Shown here one piece after another: positions 31,511 to 42,901 of a stretch of DNA of 64,000 nucleotides. Below the pieces are notes generated by a model. That model saw only the letters and a program-made list of their open reading frames with translations, searched no databases and had not been told where the DNA came from. The stretch's first letter is position 1. Every line of letters starts with the position of its first letter. Origin of the DNA: Cladopsammia gracilis (lineage: Eukaryota; Cnidaria; Anthozoa; Scleractinia; Dendrophylliidae); contig JAJGOT010000091.1 in NCBI GenBank assembly GCA_022457155.1, positions 851,001-915,000 on the forward strand. Reading direction: 5' to 3'. A program made the position numbers and the translations under genes.

Positions 31511-34424
31511 AGGCCGCTTGGAGCGTAGGCTATTCTGTCATGGGCTCTAATTGCCTTCGGTCTCAAAAACTCTCATTCTCTCTTTTTTTTTTTTTTCGAC
31601 CCGGGCTTTCACATCTTCACATGCGGTCTTTAGCGTAACTTGACCAAGCAACGCAAACACTGACATCAGACGTTCGATCAAATTAGCACGCGCAGTAAAT
31701 ATTCGACTTTGCCTGTATGACGTCAGTTTTTATTTGCAGTAGTTGTGGCGCGAAAGTAGTTGAGTCGCGTCGCATTCGAGGTGGGAAAAATATTTCAAAA
31801 GCTGTAGATGAAAGACGTTTTCATGTTGTGAAATGTAAAAGCGTTTTTGATTAACAAAGTTTGATTGTAATTCTGTTGGAACCTCGCTTCTTTTGGGAAC
31901 AAGAAATATCAATACGGAAGGTGAGTCTTTTTATCACATTTCTTTATGATTTATAGCTAATCTAGTAGGCTAGATTCAAAAAACCGTTATTTTCCGTGCA
32001 TGAATTATCGAATAAATGTCTTTTTATGATCATAACACGTGCCTCAGCTCAGTTTAAGTAAATCTGTGTAGTATCTTGAAACTGATATTGACACCACTCA
32101 TTCACTAACTGAAACGAATTTTATTTTGTTTGGATTTTTGTTGCTATGGTTTTTATTTTTGGAAATTGCTTCCTGCGCGCGCACAGCTGAAAGCCCACTA
32201 TTAGACACACAATTTGAGGCAAATTACGTTTGAAAATTTGGCGCGGATGTTTTGTGAGTGCGTTTGTGAAATGAAAAAGTAACACACGAATGACCATTTA
32301 GAATTTAGAATCCCTACGCGTCCTCAGTTACTAGCCGACTTTATTGCATTTCTTGAAGCAAGTTTACAAGTGTTGTGCATATCACAGACGTCAGCTCTCT
32401 TAGACAAAAATCCCCAAATGGGCTATTGTTGAAAATGATCCTTTTTGGCCTGAGCTATTCCCTGAGTTCGTTACTAATTACAGTAAAAACCCACGTATAA
32501 GAACCTAGATTTTTCCAACTTAGCCTAAATAGGTTCTTATAGAAATGGTATTTAGTGGGATTTTAGGCTACTTAGGTTCTTAAATAGGTTCTTAATTTGA
32601 TAGGGGCGCTAGCGATCAGCACAGATAACTACTACAGGGCATACGTGATATGGAAAGCCATTGATGCATGACATAGATGCAAGCAAGTTTCAATGTGCTT
32701 CAAAAACTGTGACTTCGAAAATGAGAGAGACACGTGGAACTGTATTCTTAATACAACTGCATTGTGCAATCCAGTATTGGCGCAGACATGATATGGTTTT
32801 CATTTTAGTTCATTCTTTGAATCTTACTGAATAAAGGGAAACTGTCACGAGGACTTTTTTCTACGTTTTGAAGATTTCATCTGAGCAACAAACTCAGCAA
32901 CAATCGTCGGGACGTTTTGGTGACTGTCCCAAAGCAAACCACAAACGAAGGTGGTTGCCTTTACTTCTCTAGAGACCTGCAAGCAGAAAACGAACTGAAA
33001 GAAGTAGTTCGTTTTCAGTTCCGCGGCAGTTGTTTCGTTGCCAAAGCACCGCTCTAAAGGAAAACTTGAGAACCTGCAACTGAGCGCCACAAGCTATATT
33101 GTGGCCCTTATTAAAGATGTTGTTTTGGAGCAACTCGGGGGTGGGGGATTTACTTCGAGTCCTAGCCCAAAACCCCAGCCCCCCCCCCCCCCCCCCACCA
33201 CCATCCTTTGTGTCTCTTGTATGCCTTCATATAAGGTCTATGGATGTCTGCTTATTCAAATGAAAGCTACGGAGAACTTTTCCGAGCAGCGCGGCTTTTC
33301 CAAAAGAGTGACTCGCCATTCAAATAAAAGCTATTGAGTGGTACTTTCTTGTCGTTAGGTGGTTATAATATTTGAATGTATTGTTAAAATCCTCAATAGT
33401 GACCATCAATGAAAGCTACTGAACAATACTTTCCTGTGATACTGTTCATTATGCTGTTTCCATTGTTGTAAACAGGTCTCTACTAATAACACTGAAAAGA
33501 AGTGCAACATCACAATCCACAATCGGCAAATGAACACACAAGCAAGGCAGGGTCACTTAGCATGTCACAACACCTTGAATAATTAATCACAACACAACAG
33601 GTTCCCTAACTGCACACTGGAGAACAACTGGAAAAAGACGACTTTCCACCCGAAATTGGTGTGAAATTCCACTTCTACTTGTTCGATGAATTGCAGGGTC
33701 GTTTTGGGGTTATGAATTCCGCAGGTATGCGAAGGAAATAGCATATTCCACAAGACGGGTTACACAAAAGAAGACTCAAAGAAGAAAAGGCGGTTTCGGA
33801 GGTAAGCTGATGTATTTAACTACATAACACTGTAAGTTATTTCGAATTGCTAATGTGGAATTAAAAGCATTGCTACGCAAATTTCGCGGCATGCAGGATT
33901 TGCTTGTCAATGAGGAGACGCCGTGCGGCTCTGTAGTTTAGTTTAGTAACTTTTATTGTTTTAAAAACTGTCAACCTCTCACCATGTTGGTATTGTTTAC
34001 GGTTCTTAAGTTAAAAACAATCAAACTCTTGTTTGACAAGAGGGATTTGAAGAGTTCAGCAGGGTTTAAATTTATGGCCTTCTAAACGATTTGCGCGTAT
34101 CTGGCATAAGGCATAGCTGAGTTAAATCGTTTTGTATTAACATAGTCCATCCCCTGGTTAGTAAATACAAAGAATCTGTCCGCCCATATTAACGGAGGGA
34201 GGATCTCAACTGAATAATCAAACTAATCAAAATAAAATATAAGCAATTCTTTTGCGGTTTCAGTTTAATTTGTTAGCAATATAGTGAATTAAAATACGTT
34301 GATTAAGTTTGCATTTATAAATTTAACTGAAAGACGGTTTTGCCAATTTCCCTCTATCTGTAATGATCGTTCCGCGCATTGCACGTCCAATGGCAAAAAA
34401 AGAAAGATGAGAAAGTTAAACCTA

Positions 34425-34731
34425 AAGGTGCTGTTACACGAGGCAATTTTTTCCTGCAACTTGCAACGCAACGCTGACGAGAGCCGTTGCGACATGTTGC
34501 GAGACAAGTTGCTGATTACATGTTACACGTTTGCAACTTGTATCGCAACATTGCAAAAAGTACATAAGTGGTCAACTTTTTCTGCAACTCGCAACGCAAT
34601 TTTTTGTTGCGAAACAAGTTGCGCAGAGAAGGTGTTACACGCGTAATTTCATCCGCAACTTGTCTCCCAACGGCTCTCGTCAGTATTGCGTTGCAAATTG
34701 CAGGAAGAAATTACCTCGTGTAACGCACCTT
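34425..34731. mobile_element. MITE with AAGGTG-GTTACACGAGG ends
   Basis: Left AAGGTGCTGTTACACGAGGC plus AATTTTTTCCTGCAACTTGC; right is the inverse with CCTCGTGTAACGCACCTT. The interior has repeated GCAACTTG, TTGCGA and CAAGTTGC words and a second inner palindrome. The overlapping ORFs on both strands are artefacts of it. Confidence 0.82.
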
Positions 34732-35006
34732 AAGCTACGAATACTGCAGCCGCCTCTCGTAGCTCTCAGCTAATGTTAAACCAAGAAATATTGAAGTTAG
34801 CCGTTCAACTGCAAAGTTCTTCTGGCTGAGATTAAGTTAAGAACTTTCACTTGATTCTGCAAAGAGCACTTAATAAAAACAAAAAGGTGAAAATATAAAT
34901 AAAAATGTAACTATTTGGTCTCAATAAATGTACAGTCTAATTGAGGTCCCTGGATAAATCCCAATTAATTTAGTTCCATCTTTTTTTCTGTCTAGGATGC
35001 AAGATT

Positions 35007-38000
35007 ATGAAGCCAAACTATAGGTCATTCTTACACGTCGCATTCGTGTTCTTTGTCGGAGCATCTTTACAGCTGACAAAAGGTAAGCCTACATAATTCA
35101 ATAACGGTTTTTCTCAGTGTACTGTTGAGTTAATCCAAAGCTAAAGTAATCAATGATTTGTCCAATAAAATAGAAACGTATAAAACGAAATGAGCCAATC
35201 AAAGTCATCAAAACTTGAAGCAATAACCTCGGCACAAACAGTGCATGCCAAGCGCGGGAAAATGAGTACCGACAACACGATTGGTTTTAGATTAGCTCCT
35301 GATTAGTTAAATAAAGGGCATGTTTGTTCTGGTTGGATATGCAGTCAGCATTGCACGTTTTTGTGAACCAATAGATGTTTTTACTGCACTTAGACTACAA
35401 ATTGTATCGAATATTTAGGGTGTTTAAAAACCACACACAATTTCATTTAAGGTGGCTCCCAACAGTTTCCAGCACTTTCCAAGACTTAGATTTTGATGGG
35501 CTATTAAAACCACTTTTTATCAGTTGATGCTACAATCATGACATCAAACGAAAACCCAATGATTGGTGAACACGTTGTTATCATTTTTGTGACACAATAT
35601 GTCACTATAGCAACAGTATAACGCACTGAAAACACCCTTAATTTTAGCTTTAAGTGTTCATTACTCAAAAATGACTCGGTAAACTCCACTTTTTATTGTC
35701 GAATTTTGATCAGTAGGATAAGATGCATCTTTTGGCAAAGTTTAATAAAATTCTGTAAGTGGGGTTCAGAGCTACCTTAACTTTTCGAAAATTTAAGGTG
35801 GCTCTGAACCCCACCTACAGAATTTTTATCATCATTCATTTTTATTCAATTCCCCCCACAATCCCCTGCGTCCAGACCGATACCCGACCAGATTAGGTAG
35901 CGTTCGACGATAGGAGAACGCAATAAAAATGTAAAACTGGAATTGCCTCCACAAAACATGAGCTAGACTTTGCTTCTATCCATCGAATCATCGTGTATTA
36001 AAAGAAAAACACAGTTTCAGACCCGCCCGCCAAACAAGCTTGGTGACCGTGCAAAATTCTTGAGCACATGCTTTTATTTAGCCTGGTTACTAAGGTTAAC
36101 CAAGATGGCCGCTTGTTTACAGTCTACTCTTTTCTTTGGTTACTTTCGTTCGTCTTCGGTGTTCCTTCATTCCTAAAAGCTTCGAAATGTCTGACAAAGA
36201 TAGTGAGCACTGTTTCAACACAGGTATTTTGACAATATGAGGCTAAATTTTGCAATTTATAAACGCAACGATCACGTTCGTGCGTTACGTGTTCGATGCG
36301 GATTGTCAGGGCGTCACATGTCGATCAAAATCGATCATCGAAAACGTTGTCGATAAGTCGATAGTACTCGATATTTGTCGATAATTGTCAATCGACAAGT
36401 TTAATTTGTCGATAAAAGTCGATAATCACAATTTTAAACTGTGATTATCGATTTTTATCGACAAATTAAACTTGTGTTGATTGCGCTAATACAGTTGCTT
36501 TCGCTATATAGCGCGGCACCCCTGGCCTAAAAGTAACCAAAGCCAACCATCTCATACACGAGCAGCGAGCTGACACGACCAAAAGCGAAAGCGAAAGATG
36601 AAGGCGTTACCAGTACACGCGTCAAAGCGAGGCTAATTGCTTCAGTCATACTGTATTTCCAAGCTAGAGTTTAAATAAATAAACACAATTTCACTTACCT
36701 TGTGGAAAAACAGTGAAATTTGAGCGGACCAGTCAGGACGTAGTTAAACTGACACTTGCAAACACCGGACAGTTGCAACGTCCATATCACTATGGCTACC
36801 ACATGGGCTGGAGGCCCTCGCATGAGATCGAGTCGCTCATTGAGATCTCTCAAAACGAGAGGCCCTCACTGAGACCTCTCAAAATGACAATTTTCGCCAT
36901 ATGATCGCGGCATTAATTCTATTTTAGTGCCCGCTAATACCGTTGCTTTCGCTATATAGCGTGGCACCCCTGGCCTAAAAGTAACCAAAGCCAACCATCT
37001 CAAACACGAGCAGCGAGCTGACGCGAGCGAAAGCGAAAGATGAAGGCGTTACTGCATGAGTATGCGCGTCAAAGCGAGGCTAATTGCGCATCATCAATTG
37101 CACATGAAATCGAGGCGAGTGGTCAGCCAGTCCAAACCCTGAAATCGCATGGCATCTAGCCCAATTCCTCCCACAATCCCCTACGCCCAGACCGATACCC
37201 GACCAGATTAGGCAGCGTTCTCCTATCGTCGAACGCAACTAGGTATATTACTTCATTTGTGACATATTACTTCATATGTCTGTTTTGGTGAACTTCTATA
37301 GATGAGGATACTTTGTGATGTCTTTCATGGAGTAGCGTGACCCCCGCTGCGTGCAATCCTCGACATTACTCCAATATTCTGTTCTTGTTTTATAGGCAGC
37401 TTAAACGCAAATCCTAGACTGAAAGATGTCATAGAGGAGGCAGAAAGAGAATCCAAAATACTCGCTAATGAGATTAACCGATGGCTCCTACAAGAATCAG
37501 CAAGTTTATTGGAGACACAAGAGGGAATGCACTTCCGGTCCCGAAGATCTATCGATGAGGATGAAGAAGATGCACAAATGGATACGAACTTTTCATCGGA
37601 AGTCAGTCAACTTATTGTCCGAAGAGATGTTGGGAATAACGATAAGAAGCATCCTAAGGAAAAGAATGGTGTTCCTGTGATCAAGGGCAAGGTCAAGAAA
37701 GTGAAAAGTGTCCCTGTGGCCAAACGTCACCATCAGGATGTGACGAGTAGCGATTCAAATCGTTTGTTAAAGAATCAGGGATTAGACATGCAGGCAGGTA
37801 AACACCACGCCAAGAAATCAAAAACAAACAAAAAGGCAGATAAACTAAAAACAAAAGCGGAAGAGTTAAGTAAAGCGAACCTCGTGAAAGCACTGATTGG
37901 AGGAGATTCTGGAGCAAAGAGATATAGTGGTGTTCCCGAGGAAGCTTATAAAGAGCTTGCTGAGTTTATTGCAGCTAGTAGCAGTGATCAATCTACAATT

Positions 38001-39563
38001 GAAACAAACAGCAAGAAGTCTGACATCTCCAGGCCGTCGACAAAAGTGCAAGGTAGACACAAACAGTTGACAAAGAAGCACAAGCACGTGCTCGACATAC
38101 TATCCAAGCTGGCTCCAAACGTCCTGAGAAAATATTTCCATCGGAAAGGTTTGGACAAGTATTGGAAAGTCATGGAAAATATCAAGAAAATAAATGCCGC
38201 AAAACAGAGCAAAAAAGAGAGCAAACGTATGGACAACGCAAACATAAGCAAAGCGAAACAGGACTCTGACAAAAAAGAGAAGTTTAAGGTACATAAAGAT
38301 ACAGAAAATGTAAAACAGAAAGTGGTCGCATCAAAGAAGCCTAATTCGTCTTCTGGGATCAAACATCTAGAGAAAGATGTCTTGTTAAAAAAGCAAGCTA
38401 ACTTGCACAAAAACGATCCTAAGAAAGAAGTTTCTCAGCACAAAGTAGTGAAAGATAAAGCAGTAAAATTGCATAAGCCAGAACATCTAAAAAGTTCTTC
38501 CAAGGATATTGTTATAGTTAAGCCTGCTGTAGAAATACATGTGAAAAAATCGAAGAAAGCGAAGGATGCAGCAGCTGACCACCAGAAAAAACAAAGTCAC
38601 AAAACCATCAGAGTGGAACTTCTTCCAAATGAAATTCTACAACGGCCTCACAAAGCCAAGAAAAAGAATCTGTTCAAGGCGATAAAAAGTAAAAATGCTG
38701 TTAAAGTAGTAAAGGAGGATGATAAAATCGCCAGCAAGAGCGTACAAACGGTTAAAGAAGAGGGGTCTCATACTAAAGATTCTGTTACAGACAAAATTCA
38801 CAAGAAGCGGAAATCTGCGGGAGTAAAGGATGCGCCCAAACAAAAACCAGAGAAGAAAGTTACAGAACCGGTAACCGTTACAGGAACTGCGCCTGCTAAG
38901 AACATAAAAGATAAACCTAAAGACACAAACGATTCGACCGCGCCAGACACGAAAGCGGTGAAAGTTGAAACCAGTCAGGTCAAACTATCCAGAAGCCCAG
39001 TTAAATCGAAAAAACTGGTGGAGCCGGTTCAAGCTGTCGAAAACAAAGACTCAAGTAAAAATCAAATCAAGAATACCCAGGAAGAGAAGGCCACGCTACA
39101 GCACCAGGTAAACGCTGTGGTTATAAGCGCACCAAACAAGATGATTAACAAAAACAGGTCAATAGTCGCTGACGAAAAACCCAAAGAAATCTCCAAAACA
39201 CCTGCGATAACAGCGCATCACGTGATCAAAACAACGCATGCTGAGCAGCTCGAGGTGGAACACGATAAAAGTTCCCAGGCCAAGCAAGAAAATCCCGCGT
39301 TAGGCAAGATTGATTTTTTAAAAGAAAAGATCAGGAAAACGAACAATTTGAAGTTCAAAGTTGCTCAAGCGCTCCTTGCTCACTGCGAAACGCAGAATAG
39401 GCTTCGACAACTGTTTGATGAAGTAAATTCGTCTCTCAAGAAAGCAGCCGTGCTGGCTAAAGCTATTGGAAGTAAGTTCGGGATCAAACAGAGTGATATC
39501 GAGAACATGACTTCTGAACACACCGAAGGTGCAGTCGAACAGTTCCTGAATCAGTTGTTCTAG
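35007..39563 (+). CDS. Secreted lysine-rich proprotein (747 aa, two exons)
   Basis: Exon 1 (35007-35082) encodes MKPNYRSFLHVAFVFFVGAS plus LQLTK, a signal peptide. The donor is GTAAGC, phase 1. Exon 2 (37396-39563) follows TTTTATAG and continues GSLNANPRLKDVIEEAERES. An earlier ATG at 34996 closes after eight codons. Residues 26-76 form a propeptide-like part ending in the furin-type site FRSRR/S (R73-S-R-R76), followed by the acidic IDEDEEDAQMD. The next roughly 550 residues are low-complexity and very Lys-rich (for example KKSKTNKKADKLKTKAEELS), with many Ser, Val, Asp and His and almost no Cys. The last 90 residues look folded and helical (KFKVAQALLAHCETQNRLRQ, LFDEVNSSLKKAAVLAKAIG). No known domain was recognised. 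An extracellular polybasic matrix protein is the simplest reading. Confidence 0.82.
35083..37395. repeat. Repeat-filled intron of lysine-rich gene
   Basis: Contents in order: a TTTAAGGTGGCTC-ended MITE (about 35447-35780) plus a further terminus (35796-35835); a GCGTTC hairpin (35900-35921); a TCGATAATTGTCAATCGACA-rich palindrome (about 36392-36482); two direct copies of a roughly 158-bp block (36483-36640 and 36930-37087, with GTTGCTTTCGCTATATAGCG and CTGGCCTAAAAGTAACCAAA); and a second GCGTTC hairpin (37215-37236). No exon is apparent. Confidence 0.7.
36483..37087. repeat. Direct repeat pair, about 158 bp each
   Basis: 36483-36640 and 36930-37087 are nearly identical and in the same orientation, beginning GCTAATAC-GTTGCTTTCGC and ending GTCAAAGCGAGGCTAATTGC. 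The spacer (36641-36929) contains TTTCACTTACCTTG, which on the minus strand looks like an exon-donor junction and recurs at 51868-51880. Confidence 0.75.
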
Positions 39564-40459
39564 GTGAAAGGACCACAAAAGTCACCACTATTATATAAGA
39601 GCGTTTTTCAATTCAGTGTCAAAAGTAATGTTGCATTTGCTGTGGTTTCGCATTGCTACGCTTTGTGATTGGCTAAAATATCTCACGCCACTTTATCAAC
39701 CAATCAGAAGTAAAAGCAAAACCAGTTGTAAATTGTTCGTACGCGTTTTCCCGCGCTTGGCGCAGGCTACCTGTATCTGCTTTGAGTTTTGATTGGTTCG
39801 TTGCATTGTCTTACCCTGCTGTGATTGGCCAGAGTAATTTCTTTAGTTTGGATATCACGACACTCAATAGCCCATTTCGAAAAATACCATAATAATCTTT
39901 TATGTGCAGGCTCAGCCTCACTTAATTAATCAAGCATCTTTTGTTAGAATGACACAATGGAATTCACAGTACATGTGGAAATCCTAGGATGTAGCATTGT
40001 GTTTTTGTATTCAAATGTGCAACGTATGCAAATTGCCAAGAAGTTGAAGCATAGCACGTGCAGTTCGTGCCGAAAACAAAAGAAATTGGAAAAATCAGGC
40101 TTACATCAAGCATCACCCAAACCTGCACTTTAAAGAGTATTATGGTATTATGGTATTTTTTTTTAAACTACCGCTCTAACCCTTAAGTAATGCTCCACAT
40201 AAGAACTATAGTAAACTTCATTATTCTGCGGCATTGGCTCTTTCCCACATAGAATATCTTTGATTTCAAGAATAGGGGAAGAGTTGATGGTTCATAATTA
40301 TATTTCATTATAAAAATAACGAAAATCCATTTGCGTCAAATAAATTTTAGGAAATGTTCGTGCTTAACCAATCAGAATAGCAAAAGACAATAGCTAATTT
40401 TTATTTATTTATTTTTTATTTGCCATACTACAATAACTCATTAATATAAGAAGAATAGA

Positions 40460-40504
<45 letters not shown>

Positions 40505-41507
40505 TAATTAGGCCTCCTCAGCTTTAGTAACTCGAAAACCTCTAATAATTTTGGTTCTTTGATGAAGTTCCCCAAATACAATATCTTTTAAAACTTGCAA
40601 GTTGTGCGATTGGGTCTCGAATTACTTGAAACTTTCAAAAAACTAGACTAAATGTACCTCGAACCTATATAACTTTGTAGCAGTTGTTGAGTCTAGGCCA
40701 ATGAGATCACTAGTTGTAATATTGAAAAAAGTTGACATTCCATCGTGGGCCCATCGTGCATTGCCGCTCAGCACTATCCTTCTTATGCGAATCATTACTT
40801 AATTAACCCTAACTATCAGGGGAGTTTACCATGTCGAAAAGCAAACAGCACAAAATGAAAGTGCCGCTCAAAAACATTTATTTGAATGGTCATATTTTAG
40901 CCGAATTTTATCTACAGACCTAAAACTTAAAACCACCTTGTTAAACATATAAAAAACCCAGAAACACAGGAAAGTTTCTTTAAATTGTCACACTTAACGA
41001 TTTACTTCACAGACAAGGTTTGATTCTAGAGTTTCCCACGCAAACTTGTCTACTTTAGGCAAATAAAACATCTAATTGGTGGTTAGTTTACGGGGGGTGA
41101 TAACTCTAACAAACGCTGTTTGAGCAATACTGTGTGGAACTGAAAGTTGTCCCGAAAATGTGGAATATCTTCCCGATTTTTTCGAAGACATTCACGAAAA
41201 AATTTCAAACTTCCGGAAATTTTAACAACATTGTCTCATGTTTCCCCGAAAATTTTTCGAGTCTCCCGATTCCCGGCAAAATCTTCAGATTCCCGGAAGA
41301 ATTTTGTTTTTCTCCAGAAACAGGCCTTCTTAGAGTTGTCACCCCCCTATCCATTGTGCAATTGGCAAACTCTGAGCACGTAACAACGCTGAAAAACTCA
41401 TGAAACAACATTGTCTTTCACGTGAAATCTCACTAAATCGTTCGTTACCTTGATGAATGCTTCCAGCAACAAATACGTTTGAATTTGGCATGATACATTT
41501 GCAAATA
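39564..41507. other. Intergenic region
   Basis: AT-rich. No coding exon, RNA gene or structured element was recognised apart from short GGCCTCC/GGAGGCC inverted words (40475-40512) and a CCCGAAAA/TTCCCGG-rich stretch (41150-41300). Confidence 0.5.
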
Positions 41508-41689
41508 GGGAAAAATTTCCGTATAATCCCATACATTTATTATCCATGCATACTTCATTACTTATGTATGCGCGCTATTGTTTTCTTAAACAATGGCAAT
41601 TCCGGCGTGTATTGAATACATGCATCAGTAATCGCTACGTACTTCAACAATAAAAATGGATTTAGTTGCGTCGTCTCGTTTTTTTCTTT

Positions 41690-41882
41690 CCTCCCGCTTT
41701 CTCCTCCTTCTCATCTCCGTTTCTCTTTCCCCAGTCTTTTCTCTCCTCAGTTTCTCGTCCCAGTCTTCTTCTCGGTTTCCTTTTTACCTTTTCATAGCGG
41801 CGACACCGTATCTCGAACCGTGACCCCTTGATCACATCTGGTTTACTAGTCCATGTGCTATACCACTACACCACAAGAGCTC
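41690..41882 (-). repeat. SINE: tRNA-like head plus purine-rich body
   Basis: On the minus strand, A-box-like TGGTGTAGTGGTA (complement of 41861-41873) and B-box-like GGTTCGAGATA (about 41810-41820) are followed by a GA-rich tract (41690-41795 reads as C/T on plus). The acceptor stem is not closed, so a functional tRNA is unlikely. Confidence 0.6.
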
Positions 41883-42127
41883 GTTGAAAGTTACTGACCA
41901 ATAATTACATTTTATTCATGTGTTCTATGATAATTACTAAAAATCTACATAACAATTTAACCCCAACTCCCATGGCAGTTTACACGTAGGAATCCTTGTC
42001 ATGTCTTTGCTATTGGTTAACTGTGAGAATAAAAAGGAACGTATTTCCATGCAAATTTCTTCACTGACTCAACCTTCAGTTTCCTTTCGACTTTCTGCCT
42101 TGTTGTTATTATTATTATCATAACGTT

Positions 42128-42520
42128 ATGACAACAGTACCTCCGTCTTCATCTCCGTCTACGTCTTCGTCTGTTCCTTCGTGTGCGTCCTCTCGTCCTC
42201 TTGTCAAGTTGAATTGGTTTTCGTTGTGTTCTCTATTACAAGATCACGAACAGTGCATAGATTGGTGCAAGGAACAGAACCTACTCGTGTCGGCGGCGAA
42301 ATGTCCTGGAAATGAGTGCTGCAAAGCACTAACCTGGACGAAACGCACGAAATCGGGACGGGTTGAAGTGGCGATGCTTGAAGAGACATTGTAATGGCAT
42401 GGTTTTCTACAGGAGGTTTTGTGGCCATGGTAAGCATTATGGAGAGGATCCCTTTGTAAACATCATCAAGCATATCGCTGAACTTTACCAGGTGTACAAA
42501 GACCCATGAAGTGTTCCGCG
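42128..42520 (+). pseudogene. ISXO2/Merlin-like transposase remnant
   Basis: The N-terminal piece contains LNWFSLCSLLQDHEQCIDWC and CPGNECCKALTWTKRTKSGR, resembling the zinc-binding N-terminus of ISXO2/IS1595-like proteins. A frame change near 42400 leads to RRFCGHGKHYGEDPFVNIIK plus HIAELYQVY, which resembles the C-terminus of the same proteins. The DDE catalytic middle is absent, so this is an internally deleted copy. The match is from memory of the family, so moderate confidence. Confidence 0.6.
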
Positions 42521-42901
42521 TAGCAATCTTATGCACCATTGGTGATCTTCTTTTGTGAAATCAATAATACACCAAGTAAAGATTCAACGCATCGCATCAC
42601 AAGGTGGAAAACGGGGTAAAAACACCACAACAACATCAACGGTGAGTTTCAATTTATTTCTCTCTGGTCTATTTTTCATTCGCACTACAACTCGAAAAAA
42701 ACGGAAAACGGCCCATTTTCTTCAACAAATTTTGATGAAAATGCTCTTTTTAGACCTAATTTGATAAAGACTAAGAAAAAAAAAATAAAAAAAAACTGTA
42801 CAATGTATGCTATTCCCAAAGGCAGTCTATTGTTTTCTCTATTGTTCTCTTTTATAATAGCGCGTATGCATAATTAATGTATGGGGTTATACGGAAATCT
42901 T

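Larger units (their letters stand above)
29205..35006. repeat. Intergenic region with LINE tail and MITEs
   Basis: Contains the LINE 3' end (29890-30463), two MITEs (30692-30991 and 31140-31510), a mixed T-rich unique stretch (31520-33030), a C-run (33178-33197) and the palindromic element at 34425-34731. A possible terminal exon on minus (about 32968-32848, after TTCTGCTTGCAG, reading VSREVKATTFVCGLLWDSHQ) has no recognised similarity and is not called. Confidence 0.55.

Noticed and set aside
32848..32968. Possible minus-strand last exon (VSREVKATTFVCGLL...)
   Set aside because: Has an acceptor-like TTCTGCTTGCAG, but no partner exon or similarity was found.
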